A stretch of 64,000 bases of DNA, from the NCBI GenBank assembly GCA_023512835.1, contig CM042087.1:54477897-54541896 (forward strand), read 5' to 3'. Position 1 is the stretch's first letter; each line of letters begins with the position of its first letter. A program made the position numbers and the translations under genes. The notes beneath the pieces were generated by a model, which saw only the letters and a list, made by a program, of their open reading frames with translations, searched no databases and had not been told where the DNA came from. Source of the stretch: Taxillus chinensis (Eukaryota > Streptophyta > Magnoliopsida > Santalales > Loranthaceae). Shown here piece after piece: positions 50,850-62,970 of this stretch.

Positions 50850-51225
50850 CAATTGCTAAAATTGCCCCAATGTGGGGGGATACTTTACAAAATTATCCCA
50901 ATGCGGGATCTTGCTATAAAAATGTTTCTTTTCTTCTTTTATTTTTTCTTTTGCTCTCTTTTCTTCTATCTAACAAAAATTGCCCCGATTGTGGGGTATC
51001 TTTATAAGAGGTCTTAAAAACTGCCCCAACATGAGAGTTATGTTTTGTTCTGGTTTCTTTTCTTTTGCTCTATATTTTTTTTAACAAAAACTGCCCCAAT
51101 TGTGGGGTATGTATCTATGAGGGATCTAAAAAAATACTGCCCCAATGTGAGAGCTATTTTACAACACTGCCCCAAAATGGGGTCTTGCTATTTATAAATT
51201 GCCCCAATGTGGGGTGAACTATGGA
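50850..51225 (-). repeat. Internal minisatellite 2 (TGCCCCAATGTGGGG units)
   Basis: At least eight irregular copies of (AC)TGCCCCAA(T)GTGGGG separated by 25-60 bases of TTTTCTTTTGCTC-like spacer. The unit is itself a short hairpin (CCCCA/TGGGG). Confidence 0.85.
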
Positions 51226-51754
51226 TCGGGTTATGTCAACGAAAATATATATTTAAGCTCAAAAGGGCTAACAATGGTAGTATTACGAGGTAAGAAAAGA
51301 CAGTCTCTCTTCATTTTAAATAATCATAATTTGTCTCAAAATACTCAAAACAGAAATGAACTTATCTTTCGGTGGCAGAAGGAACCCTTCGGTGTCAAAT
51401 GCCCCTGTTTGAAGTGGATGCTGCTTCTCTTGAGTCTGATCCTTCGATTTCAATGGTAACTACTCCTTGATCATCTTTTTGGTTTTGGCTAAACCTAGAT
51501 AGCCCAGATTCTTTGTTCGGTATGCCCCTGTTGGGCTTATTACCCATGCCAAGAGAGTAAACAAGTAGTAATAGACTTTGCATGAAAAATGCAGGTAAAA
51601 CAACTTTTAAAAGGACAGACTTGATTATTTTTTCACAAATGCCAAACACGGGAACAAAGTTCTAGAATTTCAAAAAGCATGTAGAATGTAAAACAAAATT
51701 GACAAAACCAAACACAAGAAAAAGTTCTAAACTCCCACAGAGTTTCCCAAGGTG

Positions 51755-53330
51755 TCACAAAGCTTGCTCTTCCAATGGCTCCCACGTACACGGTTCACTA
51801 GTTGGAATGCTTTGGCAATGGATTTGAGTTGACATTTGGTGCGCTAGCTTGCTTTGAGAAATCCAACCATTTGGAATTGAGCAGATGTTGGACCTTTCTT
51901 TTGAAGGCAAAGCAACCTTCAATGTTGTGACCAACTCCGTTATTGTGATAAGCGCAACGAGCATCTGCTTTATACCATGTCGGATAAGGTTACTTCACTT
52001 CTCCCATAGGTATAGGGCTCACCATACCGACTTTCAAAAGTTGGGGATATAACTCAGTGTAAGTTATGGGAATTGGGTCAAACTCTAGCTTAGCCTTGTT
52101 AGAAGCTTGATTTGGCATAGCGGGCATCTGTTGGGGCCCTGATTGCATAGTCAGAGGTGGGACTGGTGGAAGAGGACTAAGGGCTCCCCTTGGTGGTTGA
52201 TATGTTGGAAATTGGAATACTGGGGCCACATAGGCTGCAAATGGAGGTGACCCCGCATAAAATTCGGGTGTAAGGAAAGGACTTGGATATGCCCCAAAAG
52301 TGCCTTGAGGAATAGGAGGATTTTGCCAAACTACCTGAGTATCAGCTTCCTTTTTCTTTCCCCCAGTGGAGACTTCTTTGGTGGATTATGTGTATCTCCA
52401 TGAAGCTTCCCTTCCTTAATACCATCTTCTATGCATTCCCCGGAAGCTACTAAGTCTGCAAAGTTGGTAGACACATTGCCAATTAGTTTCTCATAGTATA
52501 CCCCTTTTAGAGTTCTAATGAACATTGAAGTCAGCTCTTTTTCAGTCAATGGGGGTTGGACTTCCATAGCTGACTCCCTCCACCTTCTAGCATAAATTTT
52601 AAAACTCCCATTAGCCCCTTTTTCAAAAGCCAGCAGTGCTAACCTGTCGAGTTCCAACTCCGTGACATGCTTGTACTGCGTTAGGAATGCAGTTGCAAGG
52701 TCCCTCCAGGTCCGGATATGACATCCCTCCAACTGAATATACTATCGGGCTGGTGCCCCAGCCAGACTTTCTTGGAAACAGTGGATTAAGAGTTTATCAT
52801 TATTGGCGTGAGTAGCCATCTTCCTACAGTACATAGTGATATGCGTCATAGGGCATTGAGATCCATTAAACTTTTCAAATTTTGGAACCTTGAATTTCGG
52901 TGGTATAACAACTCCAGGGACTAGGCACAAGTCTTGAGGACTGATCATTCCATAGGTTTCTGTTCCTTCCATAGCTCTTAGTCTCTCCTCCAATTGCTTC
53001 ATTGCCAGGGACTGGTCGTCTACTTTATGTATTGAAGTCTCCATCAGTTCAGCAACATTCACTGGATCTGGTAGAACAAATAGCATATGGTTTGAAGGTC
53101 TAGGGTTCATTGGTTGGAACAGATACTTGAGGAGGCGTTGACATGAAATTTTGGGGTAGTGGTGCTTCTTGTGGCTGCCCATGAGGGGAGTTAGTGTCTA
53201 CCTCAATAAAACCCCTGTCTTTTTCAGCTGCCATCTTAGCCAGCATTTCCATCATGACCCTCATCTGATTTTGAAGTTCTTGTTGTCCTTGCTCCAGACT
53301 AGTAAAACAACTTTCATTTTGGTCTGCCAT
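51755..53330 (-). pseudogene. gag relic of the TR-GAG-like element (Ogre/Tat type)
   Basis: Read from 53330 downward. It starts MADQNESCFTSLEQGQQ, a coiled-coil-like N-terminus. A frameshift near 53100 is followed by PPKFKVPKFEKFNGSQCP...HITMYCRKM, the core Gag text (retrotransposon gag domain, about 53020-52400). An in-frame TAG at 52742 stands where related proteins have Trp (PAR*YIQLEGCHI). It continues WRDLATAFLTQYKHV and LTSMFIRTLKGVYYEKLIGN, then after another shift DPIPITYTELYPQL. A zinc-finger-like CAYHNNGVGHNIEGC lies at 51956-51912, then FKRKVQHLLN. The order and the CX2H...HX4C finger are those of the Ogre/Tat gag. Two frameshifts and one stop make it non-functional as written. Confidence 0.8.
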
Positions 53331-53427
53331 TGAAGTGGCTGATTGTTGGTGATGGGATCGCAGATTGTATCGGTGCGCTATGTTGACTTCTGAAAGAGGT
53401 AAAATGTGGTAAGCTCCCTTTTATTAT

Positions 53428-53472
53428 GTTTCATTTTTTTTCATTTTTTCATTTTTTCATTTTTTCATTTTT
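53428..53472. repeat. (TTTTTTCA)n microsatellite
   Basis: Five to six units of CATTTTTT in the leader region of the TR-GAG-like element. Confidence 0.85.
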
Positions 53473-53716
53473 TATGCTGAAGGCATGTATGCATGTAAGG
53501 ATGTGCATGAGAGTTTTAAAAATCTACCCTTCTTAGAGTGATGCATAAAACATGTTATGAGTCCTAAAGATTTGTATTATTTACATGATTTCCCCTTTTT
53601 GTCACTCTTTTTTTGTCTTTCTTCTTTTTCTGGTTATGAAATACATGAACACATTTAAATTAATGAAGACTAGTCTCAATTATCCCTAAATTAAGTAATG
53701 AATGCTTGAATGTACA

Positions 53717-56173
53717 TGTCACGCCCCCAAATTCCAGGGAACCCGGAACTAGGAACATGACTTCCCCTTACCCGCACCCGAAAGGTCAAAGGGTTGGTGA
53801 CTAGCACCAAGGGAGACTACACCGCGGGTGCTGTCTCAAATATGCAACCCTGTACAGTCATACATCAAGGGTAATCCGGTATTTTCTATACATCATCATG
53901 CATATAATAAGTCAAACAGTCATATAGACATCACATCACAAACAGTATGCAAATACAACTATCCACGGACCCATGTCCGGGATATCACACAAAACAATAC
54001 AGAATATAATAATGTATCATACATCAAAGTAGTGGGTGTCCTCCTGGAAGAAAGTCCTCCACTAGTCTCGGGTCACACCTAAAAAAGATAAACAACAAGT
54101 AGGGGTGAGCGACAAGCTCAGTAGGTGACCCTAATACTCTATATCACGCAAACATACAAGTCTATACTACATGCTCTGTGTACTCGTGCACTGTGTAGTG
54201 TGCACAATCATCAGGACTCAGCCTGTAAACAAACATCAGGACCCAGCCTGCCCACACAGGACAGCTTGTCCACGATCCACAACAAGATCCCAGCTCAGGG
54301 CACTCAGCCCTACCACAGCGCTATATGCCAAGACACAGTGCCACACAGGCCTGTCATCGGCGCATATGCCTGCCACGGCCACAGCGCAATATGCCCAGCC
54401 ACAATGCCACACAGGCCTGCCATCGGCGCATATGCCTACCCCATCAACCACATAGCATCATCTGTGCTTCACGGTGAGAACCCAACAAGTCATAGAGCCC
54501 AAGCCCCAACTCCTCAAACTAACATACCAACACTAAAATGGCATTAAGGTTCACCATACTCCCTTTATAACTGAAGTCAGTCTTCACAAACTGATCATCA
54601 TTCCTTGACCAAGAAAGGAGATACCCATAGGAGTTGTTTTCTTGAAATAAAAAGTCCCGGCATTGGGTCTCCATATCATAACTAAGATAATCTGATTTTT
54701 GGGGATTTTTCTGAGATGTCTAACCCCACTTTCCAAAAATTCACCTCTACGAAAAACTGGATTTTTCTGAGATTTTACACTAAATCCCAATTTTCACATT
54801 TTGAAGGAGTGAGAATTAATTTTTCTAGTATTTTTCTTTGAATCCGAAAAGGGGGTATTTCGTTATTTACATTGTAACTTAAGTATAGTACTTCAATGTG
54901 TAGATGGGTATAGGTTACAATGTAAATAGTCCAGTCCAGTGTAGTCCAGTGTTCAGTTACACTGCTTGAGCTGCGACTCGTAGCTGCGGAGCGCGGAACT
55001 GCAACGTACCTCGACGACTCGAAGCTGGTCTTCGATCTTCGACCTTCGGACTATGAACTTGGACCTTCGGACTCCGGGTTTACAGATCTACGAACTACAA
55101 ATCTACGAACTATGAGTCTATGAACTACGGATCTACGAACTACGAGTCTATGACCCTTCGACCTAACAACCCTAGATCTTCGACCCTTCGACCAAGAACT
55201 TCAGATCTTCGTCATTTCGACCCAGTAATTCGCCCAGGGTACTGTTCATTGTCGTTTTTGCCTGTTCTTTGTCTGGAATCAACCCAGCAACCCCCAGACG
55301 CTCACAAACACACATTTTACGCAATAGACTATGATATCCACCTCAAAATGCGTCCAGAACACCTCTAAATCGCACAAATAACAGCAGAAATACGCATTAA
55401 ATTGCAGATTTCCAAAAATCTAGATCTAAATCCAAATTTCTATGGTTGACTTCTCAACCCTCATGAAATACATAATTATACAACCCCAAAATCACAGAAA
55501 CATATATCCACACCGATATAAAGTAGTTCTTAACCACAGATCTTATGCTAAACCATTAGATTTAACCCCAAATTCGATTTTCTCCAAAACCAACCTAGGG
55601 TTCATGCTCAATCTCATAAATCATGATAAAACCTTGTATACCAAAGACAGAATCAAGATAAAAAGTTTAAGGATACCTACCTGGAGTGATTCTTTGAGCT
55701 CCACAAACCCCAATTGCTCCAAATCTCTAAGACACCAAGCTCCAAGCTCTCTCTAAAACGCACAAATGTGATAGCGTAAAAGTGAAAGCTCTTTCTTTTC
55801 CTGCTATTTATATTTCTGCCAGTCATTGACCAATAACTGACCTAGTCAATCATTGACCTAGTCAATAATTAACCTCCCAACACAATAATTGACCTTCAAG
55901 GTCCCAAACTCCAAATTGAGTCAAATTACAGTCAAAACGCTCGAAATGATGAGCACAACACTAAACAGATATTATCACACTCAAATAACCACACAAACAC
56001 AAAGTCAACCTATAAACCCCGAAAAGTCAACAATTGGGTCAAACGGGGCCTCGACTCAGAATCGGGCCCAGGTACAGTCAAAATGCTCACATCGACGACT
56101 ACACTACCGTCCAGATAGTTGTATTCCCATAGAATGACTATCTCTCAAAATTACCCAAACACGAGTCTTTATA
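53717..56173 (-). mobile_element. LTR-like insertion nested in the TR-GAG-like element (probable solo LTR)
   Basis: The plus strand begins TGTCACGCCCCC at 53717, the complement of a common gypsy LTR end (GGGGGCGTGACA). GTACA flanks the left edge (53712-53716) and the candidate right edge (56174-56178), which would make a 2457-bp insertion. The right terminal bases would then be TA rather than CA, so that edge is tentative. The stretch has no coding domain. Inside are a 66-bp tandem repeat (54313-54444) and runs of CTACGAACTA-like text (55080-55200). Confidence 0.5.
54313..54444. repeat. Two-copy 66-bp tandem repeat
   Basis: Copies 54313-54378 and 54379-54444 share CCACAGCGC, ATATGCC, CACACAGGCCTG and CATCGGCGCATATGCCT. 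Confidence 0.9.
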
Positions 56174-56960
56174 GTACACCTAAATTTATGTTTGCTATTT
56201 ATGTCCTAAGTGTATATGAACAATTGTATGAATGAAGACTTGGTTAGTAAAAGAAATAATATATAAGATAAGGTTAGTGAAAAGAAAACACAATAATATT
56301 CATACAATAAGAATAAGGTTAGTAAAAAGAATAATAACACACATCAAGATAGAATTAATAAAAAGCAAAGTAAGAATGAATCAAAATATACAAACAATAA
56401 AAACAAAAATATTTACAGGACAGTATACAATAAGATAGTAATGATAAAATAACATGATATAATATGAATGCACCTATCCTTCAAAGGGAAGGCTAAAATG
56501 AGCAAACAAAATGTTGGTTCATATCCATAATGGACTTCTATTGTTGAACTTATCTTATTCGTTGGTCCCCAAACTTCCTCTATAGAGGGCTTCGTGCGCC
56601 ATAGGATTTACCAGAGGGGGGCCTTAAAAGGACCTCAAGCCTGAGTGAGGAGTCCGGGGTCCCTTTGCGGATAATGATCAACGCGCAGGGCACCCTAATA
56701 AACCTCGCTAACCTAGACTGTGATAAAAACCCAGGTATAGGGTTTATGCATGAATGCAACAATTTAAGGAAAGCAGTAAAACATGACTATCATGGCATTA
56801 AAGCGCATAAATCAAAACTATCATGCAACGGCGATTAAGTGTAGTAAATAAATCAATTAAATAAAAAAAATAAAATAAAGAATGAATGAAAGAAAGAATA
56901 AAATAATTTAAAACAAAGAATAAACCTCCTAATCCTAATCCTAGGCCTAACTCTCTAATT

Positions 56961-56979
56961 GTCCCCAGCAGAGTCGCCA
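56961..56979 (-). other. Primer binding site of the TR-GAG-like element
   Basis: On the minus strand TGGCGACTCTGCTGGGGAC begins two bases inside the LTR edge at 56982. This sequence type is the PBS I associate with Ogre/Tat elements (tRNA-Arg, from memory), not the tRNA-Met type seen at 5180 and 8366. Confidence 0.8.
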
Positions 56980-56981
56980 GC

Positions 56982-59900
56982 TGTCATCACCCAATTTCCT
57001 CTGGGGGAAACCCGCTTTTGGGGATGCAGTTCTTTCACCCTTCACCCGAATGGTGATGAAAAAGCACAGAGTCGCCACCAACTATTTTTGGGGTGCAGTT
57101 GGTCACCTAAAATATGATCTACGTTATCAAAGCTAGATTTGGGAGTTTGATTATGTATGGGGAAGGACTAGCACCCCCACGACGCCCTTTTGGTACCTAT
57201 CTTAAGATTTTGGAGGTTTCTAATTTGTTTTAACTATTTGACCTAAAATTAACTAATCTAAAATTGATGTTAAATTTGCTTGTGGCCTAAAATTCTAGTT
57301 GTTTTATTTTTCAAAATTATTTGTTACAATTAAAATTAAATTCAATTTACCTAAGAGATCTAAAGGGATCCTAAAGTTCTGTTATTTCTTTTTATTTTCT
57401 ACATTTAAAGTAAAAAAACAAATTATTTTCTACAAAGTTAAAAGTGAGTCTTAACCAAAGGATCAAAAGTCCTAAATTTTACTTGAGTCTAAAAACTAAT
57501 AAAAACTCTAAAGAGATTTTAAAAAAATATTTTTATTCTTTAAAAACAAATCCTTAAAGAGATTGTTTTTAAAAAACTTTTTTTTTATTCTGTTTTGTTT
57601 TGTCTCTCTTTTTTTTTTTTTGAAAAGAAAATATTTTTAAAACAATTTCAAAAAAAAAAAAAAAAAAAAAAAAAAACAAAATACAAGTAAAAGAGTTTGT
57701 GTGTGTGAGTGACATTCACAAAAATAAAACTCTCTTATTCTTTTTTCTCACTTTTCACTCTTTTTTTTTCCTTTTTTTTTGCTCTTTTTTTTTATATGCA
57801 TGGTGTACATGTTACAAAGTTCACAATTGCAAAAGTACAAATGGCCCAAAACTAATAAGGTGTCCTATAACCGGCTAAAAACAGTAAGCATCAATAGCCA
57901 TTATGAATAATCAAAACAAAATGGTGGATATCCGTCACGCTCTACTTGGCCGAACAGTAAACAACAATTTAGATTCACATCAATAATCAATAAATCCTCC
58001 AAGACGTGGACTTAGGCCTCCCAGTAGTAAACTCATTACGTGCAGATCGTCCAGTAGATACAATCGAGCATAGAGATGGAAACAAATGGAAAAAAAAACA
58101 AAAACAACATAAGCCAATGAACCCAAAGAACACCCACATAGTACTAGCCAAAATGAAATCAAGAGATTAAACGTGCCTAAGTATACGCACAGAAGTAGAC
58201 GAAACCATACTCACAAAAGTAGCTCATGCCTAAGTATGTTCAACCTCAAAAAAGTATCATGAAATTTACAAAGGATAGAGGAAAAACTATACTCAGAGAG
58301 ATAGCTAAAATCAATACCTAGGACAAACTCAAGCACGGCCGAAGCATCACACAACAACACTCAAAATTGGCCAGCTAAGGGCCTAAGGTCAATCATCAAA
58401 TAATGACAAAAATCAACAAGAGAGGGGAGCTTAAGATGACTAGAATTCATGCAGAAATTGCAACGAGCGTATATAAAAAAACATACTAATGGAAGTGTCA
58501 CACCTATAAAGTATTGAACCTAAAAACCACAGAACAAAAAGGAGCAGATCAAGACCCCAAACAATCCAAACAAAAAATAGTTAACACAAAAGACTTCATA
58601 AACAGATCCTCTTCACCCTGTGGATCAAACCAACCTTCCTATGGAAGCCGAGATGAAATGGAAGAGGGGGATGTAGTGCAGCAACGTCGGAAAGGAGCAG
58701 TGGCTCAAGGCATGACGGAAGCGTCATTGAAGATGATTGGAACCATCGGCGCTATGACCTGATGCTTAGGAGGCTGCTACAACGAGTGGGATGGAGGACC
58801 CGTGGTTGGCCGCAGCTTGGACCGGCGAGGAGTGGTGAGTCTGGGCACGTTGGGAGAAGTCGTCCGAGTGGTTGGTCACCGTTGAGGGTTGATGCGTGAC
58901 AAGCAACGACAACTAGGGGTCGGGATGGCAGTCATGTGTTGACGACCAATAGACTATCGTGGTGGAAGGGAAAAATGGGCAGGATAAAGGGAACGAAGGC
59001 GGCGATTGGTGTCGAAGTGGAGGTGGCCGGTAGTGTGATTCCCTACCGGGGAACTCTCGTTGGGGATAACGGAGATGAAGGATTGAAAAATTGTGGTTAG
59101 ACTTTTGTAGATCGCGAGAGCCCCCCGTATGATCGATCGATCCGTTGAATTTATAGAGGATGAATTTTAGGGTGTAGGTTTGAATCGGGGCGACGAAGGG
59201 GTGGTTCGGCGTGGTCATTGTCTGGCTCAGGTGGGGCGGTTTGGTTCAGGTAGGCATGGGCTGGCATGGAGGAGGTTGGCCGGACATGGGGGTGGTCCTT
59301 CAGGCATGGTGGTTGGACGTGGGGAAGAAGACGCAGCTGAGGGGATAAGATCGGGCGTTTTGTGTGGAAGAGATAAGGTGAAAATGATTTTGAGTGGTTG
59401 CCATTTTTTTGTTTGGTTTTTATTTTATTTTATTTTGTTTTTTGTTTTTTGTTTTATTATTATAAACCAATGGAAAAGCGACACGTGACAAGGGTAGGCG
59501 GGAAAGAATAAAGAAAAAGGGAAAAAAAGTCTTTATTGCTTAATTTTATAATTTTTAACTAATGTTTTGGGTTTTTGGGATCGGCAGAACAACCCGGTTT
59601 TCAATAAAATGTGAAAAATTAAGTTTTGGACTCGTAGCGTCACTACGAGCGACCCCGTATCATTTTTAATTTAAAATGGGTTTGTTTTTGTGCCACGATT
59701 GTACTGCGCGTCTCTAAACCGCTTTATTACCGAAAAAGTATATATATATATATTTATTGAAAATAAGCTCTAGAGTAAATATATGCAATATATATGTCAA
59801 AATTCTCAGGAAAGTGAGTAGAATGCAAGAGTGAGGTTTGTGACCTGATCCGGAGCATCGTTTTGACCGTTGACTATCAGTTGATCACTATTAGTGGTCC

Positions 59901-60144
59901 AAATACAGTTTTGACCTCGGATTCGAGTGCGATCAAAAGCGTTGATCTTCAAATTTGATCTTCTATCGCCCATAATTAGTTCTTTGGCATTTGAAATCCT
60001 TTTTGAAGAGGTCATTGAAATTCCCCTCTCAGATCGGCGGTCACGTCTCTTTATTTATCTGTACAAAGTGAATAACAAATCGAAACAAAGTTTGAAGTGA
60101 ACAATAAATGTGTATGTCCAACCCGGACAAAATGGAGTTCAACA
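56982..60144 (-). repeat. 5' LTR of the TR-GAG-like element (3163 bp)
   Basis: Edges are TGTCATCACCC (56982) and GTTCAACA (60144); on the coding strand it therefore starts TGTTGAAC and ends GGTGATGACA. A TATA element lies at 59148-59155 on the minus strand. A poly-A run is at 57649-57676. Confidence 0.9.
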
Positions 60145-62065
60145 TATACTATTGAATATAAAAAACTCAGAACTTACTCTCATCATGCATCACTCATATC
60201 ACGCATAAAATAATTCATCAGTACTCGTATTAATTTATTTTAATTTTAATTTTAAATTTATTAATATGCTAATTTAAGACTAAATGATCTAATATAGTGA
60301 TATCATTTATATGGTTTATTACTTTTAACTCAAATATGAAATACATACTATCAAAAGTCAAACTTACTCTCATCAATCACAATGGATGACTCATAAATGA
60401 AATAATTTTTAGATGGGCATTAATTATATTCAAATTTAGCTTTAAAATTATTAATAAGTTGATTTAAGACTAAATAATCTATTCAAATATGATTTGATTG
60501 AATAATTATAATATTACTTGTGTTGTACATAATATATTAATTCATACTAATATACTATATAATTATATCACTTGTATTTTATATTAAAACATTGTTATTA
60601 TTTTTAAATGTTACTTTTATTAAAATATAAGTATATATACTTTGTAAGTGATATTATTTTTAAAATAAAATATTTACTTATTATTATTATTATTATTACT
60701 ACTACTACTACTACTACTATTGCTATTAATATTATTTATATGCTAGATTTTAAGTATATACATTAAATATGTAAACATAATAAACAATAATCATCTATGA
60801 TATATATAATAGTTATTAACAAACTTTCCGACATTAGTTATTAAACTCCAGATACTCAATAATTATCATATTACTTATATTATATATGATATATATATAT
60901 ATAGTTATATAGTTATCCCTATATATATGCACGTATAAAATCTAATCAATAAGTAATAACTTAAGTAATATAATTATCATTGATAATAAGTGATAATATA
61001 AGTAGTGATAACCTAACTAATATAATTATATATAATATATCATAGTTATCATATTACTTATATTATAAGCAATACACTAGTCCTACAAGTCGTATTTCTT
61101 CAACTTATTTCCCTTAATGTAATTAAAATGATCAATAATATAATTTTTTTATATAAGATTAATTATTAAGTGTGAGTGTATATATATGTACTCTTATAAT
61201 TATAACCGATGTTATTAGTTAATTATACAATACTAACTATTTTCATATACTAAAGAATACATCGTGATAATGAGTTTTGACCTTTGATAGTATGTATTTC
61301 ATATCTGGGTTAAAAGTAATAAACCATATAAATGATATTACTAGTACAAATATTAATGCATTTATCGATCAAATAATACTTTATTAGATCATTTAGTTTT
61401 AAATTAACATATTAATAAATTTAAAATTAAAATTAAATCAAATTAATATGAGTACCAATAAATTATTTCATGTGAGATATGAGTCATGCATGATGAGAGT
61501 GAGTTTTGAGTTTTTTGATATTTGATAGTATATATTTCATATTTGAATTAAAAGCAATAAACTATGTAAATGATATTATTAGTTTAAATATTAATGCATT
61601 TTGAATTAAATCATATTTGATTGGATTACTTAATCATAAATCATAAAATCAACTTATTAATAAATTCAAAACTAAATGTGAATTTAATTGATTATTTGAT
61701 TTGTATTTTATATTTAAATAATAATAGTACATTTACCTTAATTTTATCATAATATAAATATACATAATTATAATTACTATTATTTTTAAAATAAATGATG
61801 TACTATTTATTAATATTAGTATTATTATTATCATTATTATCATTATCATTAATAATAATAATAATAATAATAATTACTATTAGTATTATTGTTATTGTTA
61901 TTTATTTATATATTATATTATAAGTACATATATTAATTATATTAGCATATATCATAAAAATGCAATTGGCCTAATGGTTGATAGAAACTCTAGTTAAAGA
62001 AGAGGTTCAGGGTTCAATTTTCATTGGCAATACATATTTTTCAGATGCACACGAAGCAGGGCAGG
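60145..62065. repeat. Centre and right arm of the long foldback element
   Basis: 60145-60352 is the inverted copy of 61290-61524, with shared text such as ACTCTCATCATGCAT against ATGCATGATGAGAGT, and TTATATGGTTTATTAC against GTAATAAACCATATAA. 61525-62065 is the inverted copy of the left arm (45271 back to 44830). The unit at 60300-60480 repeats once more in direct orientation. The centre (60500-61280) is AT-rich with many TATA runs. The element ends near a GC-rich block (62050-62160, CCCTGCCCTGC, GGGGCGGGCCC). Confidence 0.75.
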
Positions 62066-62069
62066 GCGA

Positions 62070-62960
62070 ACGGGGCTGGACATGCTTACGGCGTGGCAAA
62101 TGTTTTTTGCCCCATCCCTGCCCTGCATGGGGCGGGCCCTATAGGGACGGGACAAATTTTGATACCTATACTCACACTATATTAGTTACTATGTTTTATT
62201 GTATTTCATTTTAAAAATATGATTCATATTTGGTCATTAAGTAGTCTAAATCAATTTAAATTACTGTATCATCCCCTCTAATACTCACTTTACATAAATT
62301 TATTGATATTATTTTTATTACCATTTATTATTTTATCAATATAGTTAAATATAAAATACATATTAAAAACTTATGAATTGAGATTTATAATAAAATTAAT
62401 ATTGAATAACAAACTAATATTTCATTTCAAGAATTTTAAACACACACACACACACTAACATGATGTATAAAAAACTAATTCAAATTTATAATTATATTCT
62501 TATATCGTCTTACGGGTCTCACGCGCTTCACTCTAACAATTTCAAGTAATTTTTTTTAAAGCTCTTCATCTTTCCCTTGTATCTACCCATATTTAGCCTT
62601 GGATGAACGAGGGTAACAAAATAATAAAAATACTATAAATAAATTAATATATTATATATTTATATTCAATATTTATCAAATAATAATATACATATTTTGA
62701 AATTTTAAAAATAAAAAATATTTTGAATGATAATTTAATATTCAAAATTAATTTTATTAAATAAGACGAGTAACAATTGTAAATAGTTATTTTAGTTTTT
62801 GATTCAGCTAATAAAAAATAAATCTAATGCTATTAATACTATTTACGGGAGAAAATAATCAAGTTTATTATTTAATTTTAAAAATAAATATGCATTAAAT
62901 ATTGAAGAGAGGAGAAGGGTAAAGAAAAGGGGGGAAAAAGTAAAAACAGACAGGTGAGAG
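62070..62960. other. AT-rich intergenic region
   Basis: It begins with a GC-rich dispersed motif (GGGGCGGGCCCTATAGGGAC) that may be the terminus of the foldback or of another repeat. A (CA)n run is at 62442-62455. No gene is supported. Confidence 0.45.
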
Positions 62961-62970
62961 AGGCATTCCC

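Larger units (their letters stand above)
45272..60144 (-). mobile_element. Large gag-only LTR retrotransposon (TR-GAG-like, Ogre/Tat-related), minus strand
   Basis: Two direct repeats of 3.1 kb (45272-48408 and 56982-60144) enclose an 8.6-kb interior. On the minus strand the 5' LTR is the right one. It is followed by a PBS (56979-56961, TGGCGACTCTGCTGGGGAC), a leader and a gag relic (53330-51755); a PPT (48424-48409) precedes the 3' LTR. TATAC flanks both ends. No protease, RT, RNase H or integrase text was found in the interior. Known: Ogre/Tat elements use this kind of PBS, by recollection tRNA-Arg, and have large LTRs. LTR pairs with gag only are called TR-GAGs. Inferred: a non-autonomous member mobilised in trans. 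The interior carries tandem repeats and a nested LTR-like insert. Confidence 0.85.

Noticed and set aside
48700..51225. Repeat arrays considered as CRISPR
   Set aside because: Spacers are not unique and regular, the units are degenerate, and the context is a plant retrotransposon.
53828..54547. Plus-strand frames rich in Pro, His and Thr
   Set aside because: They lie in the LTR-like insertion and over its 66-bp tandem repeat.
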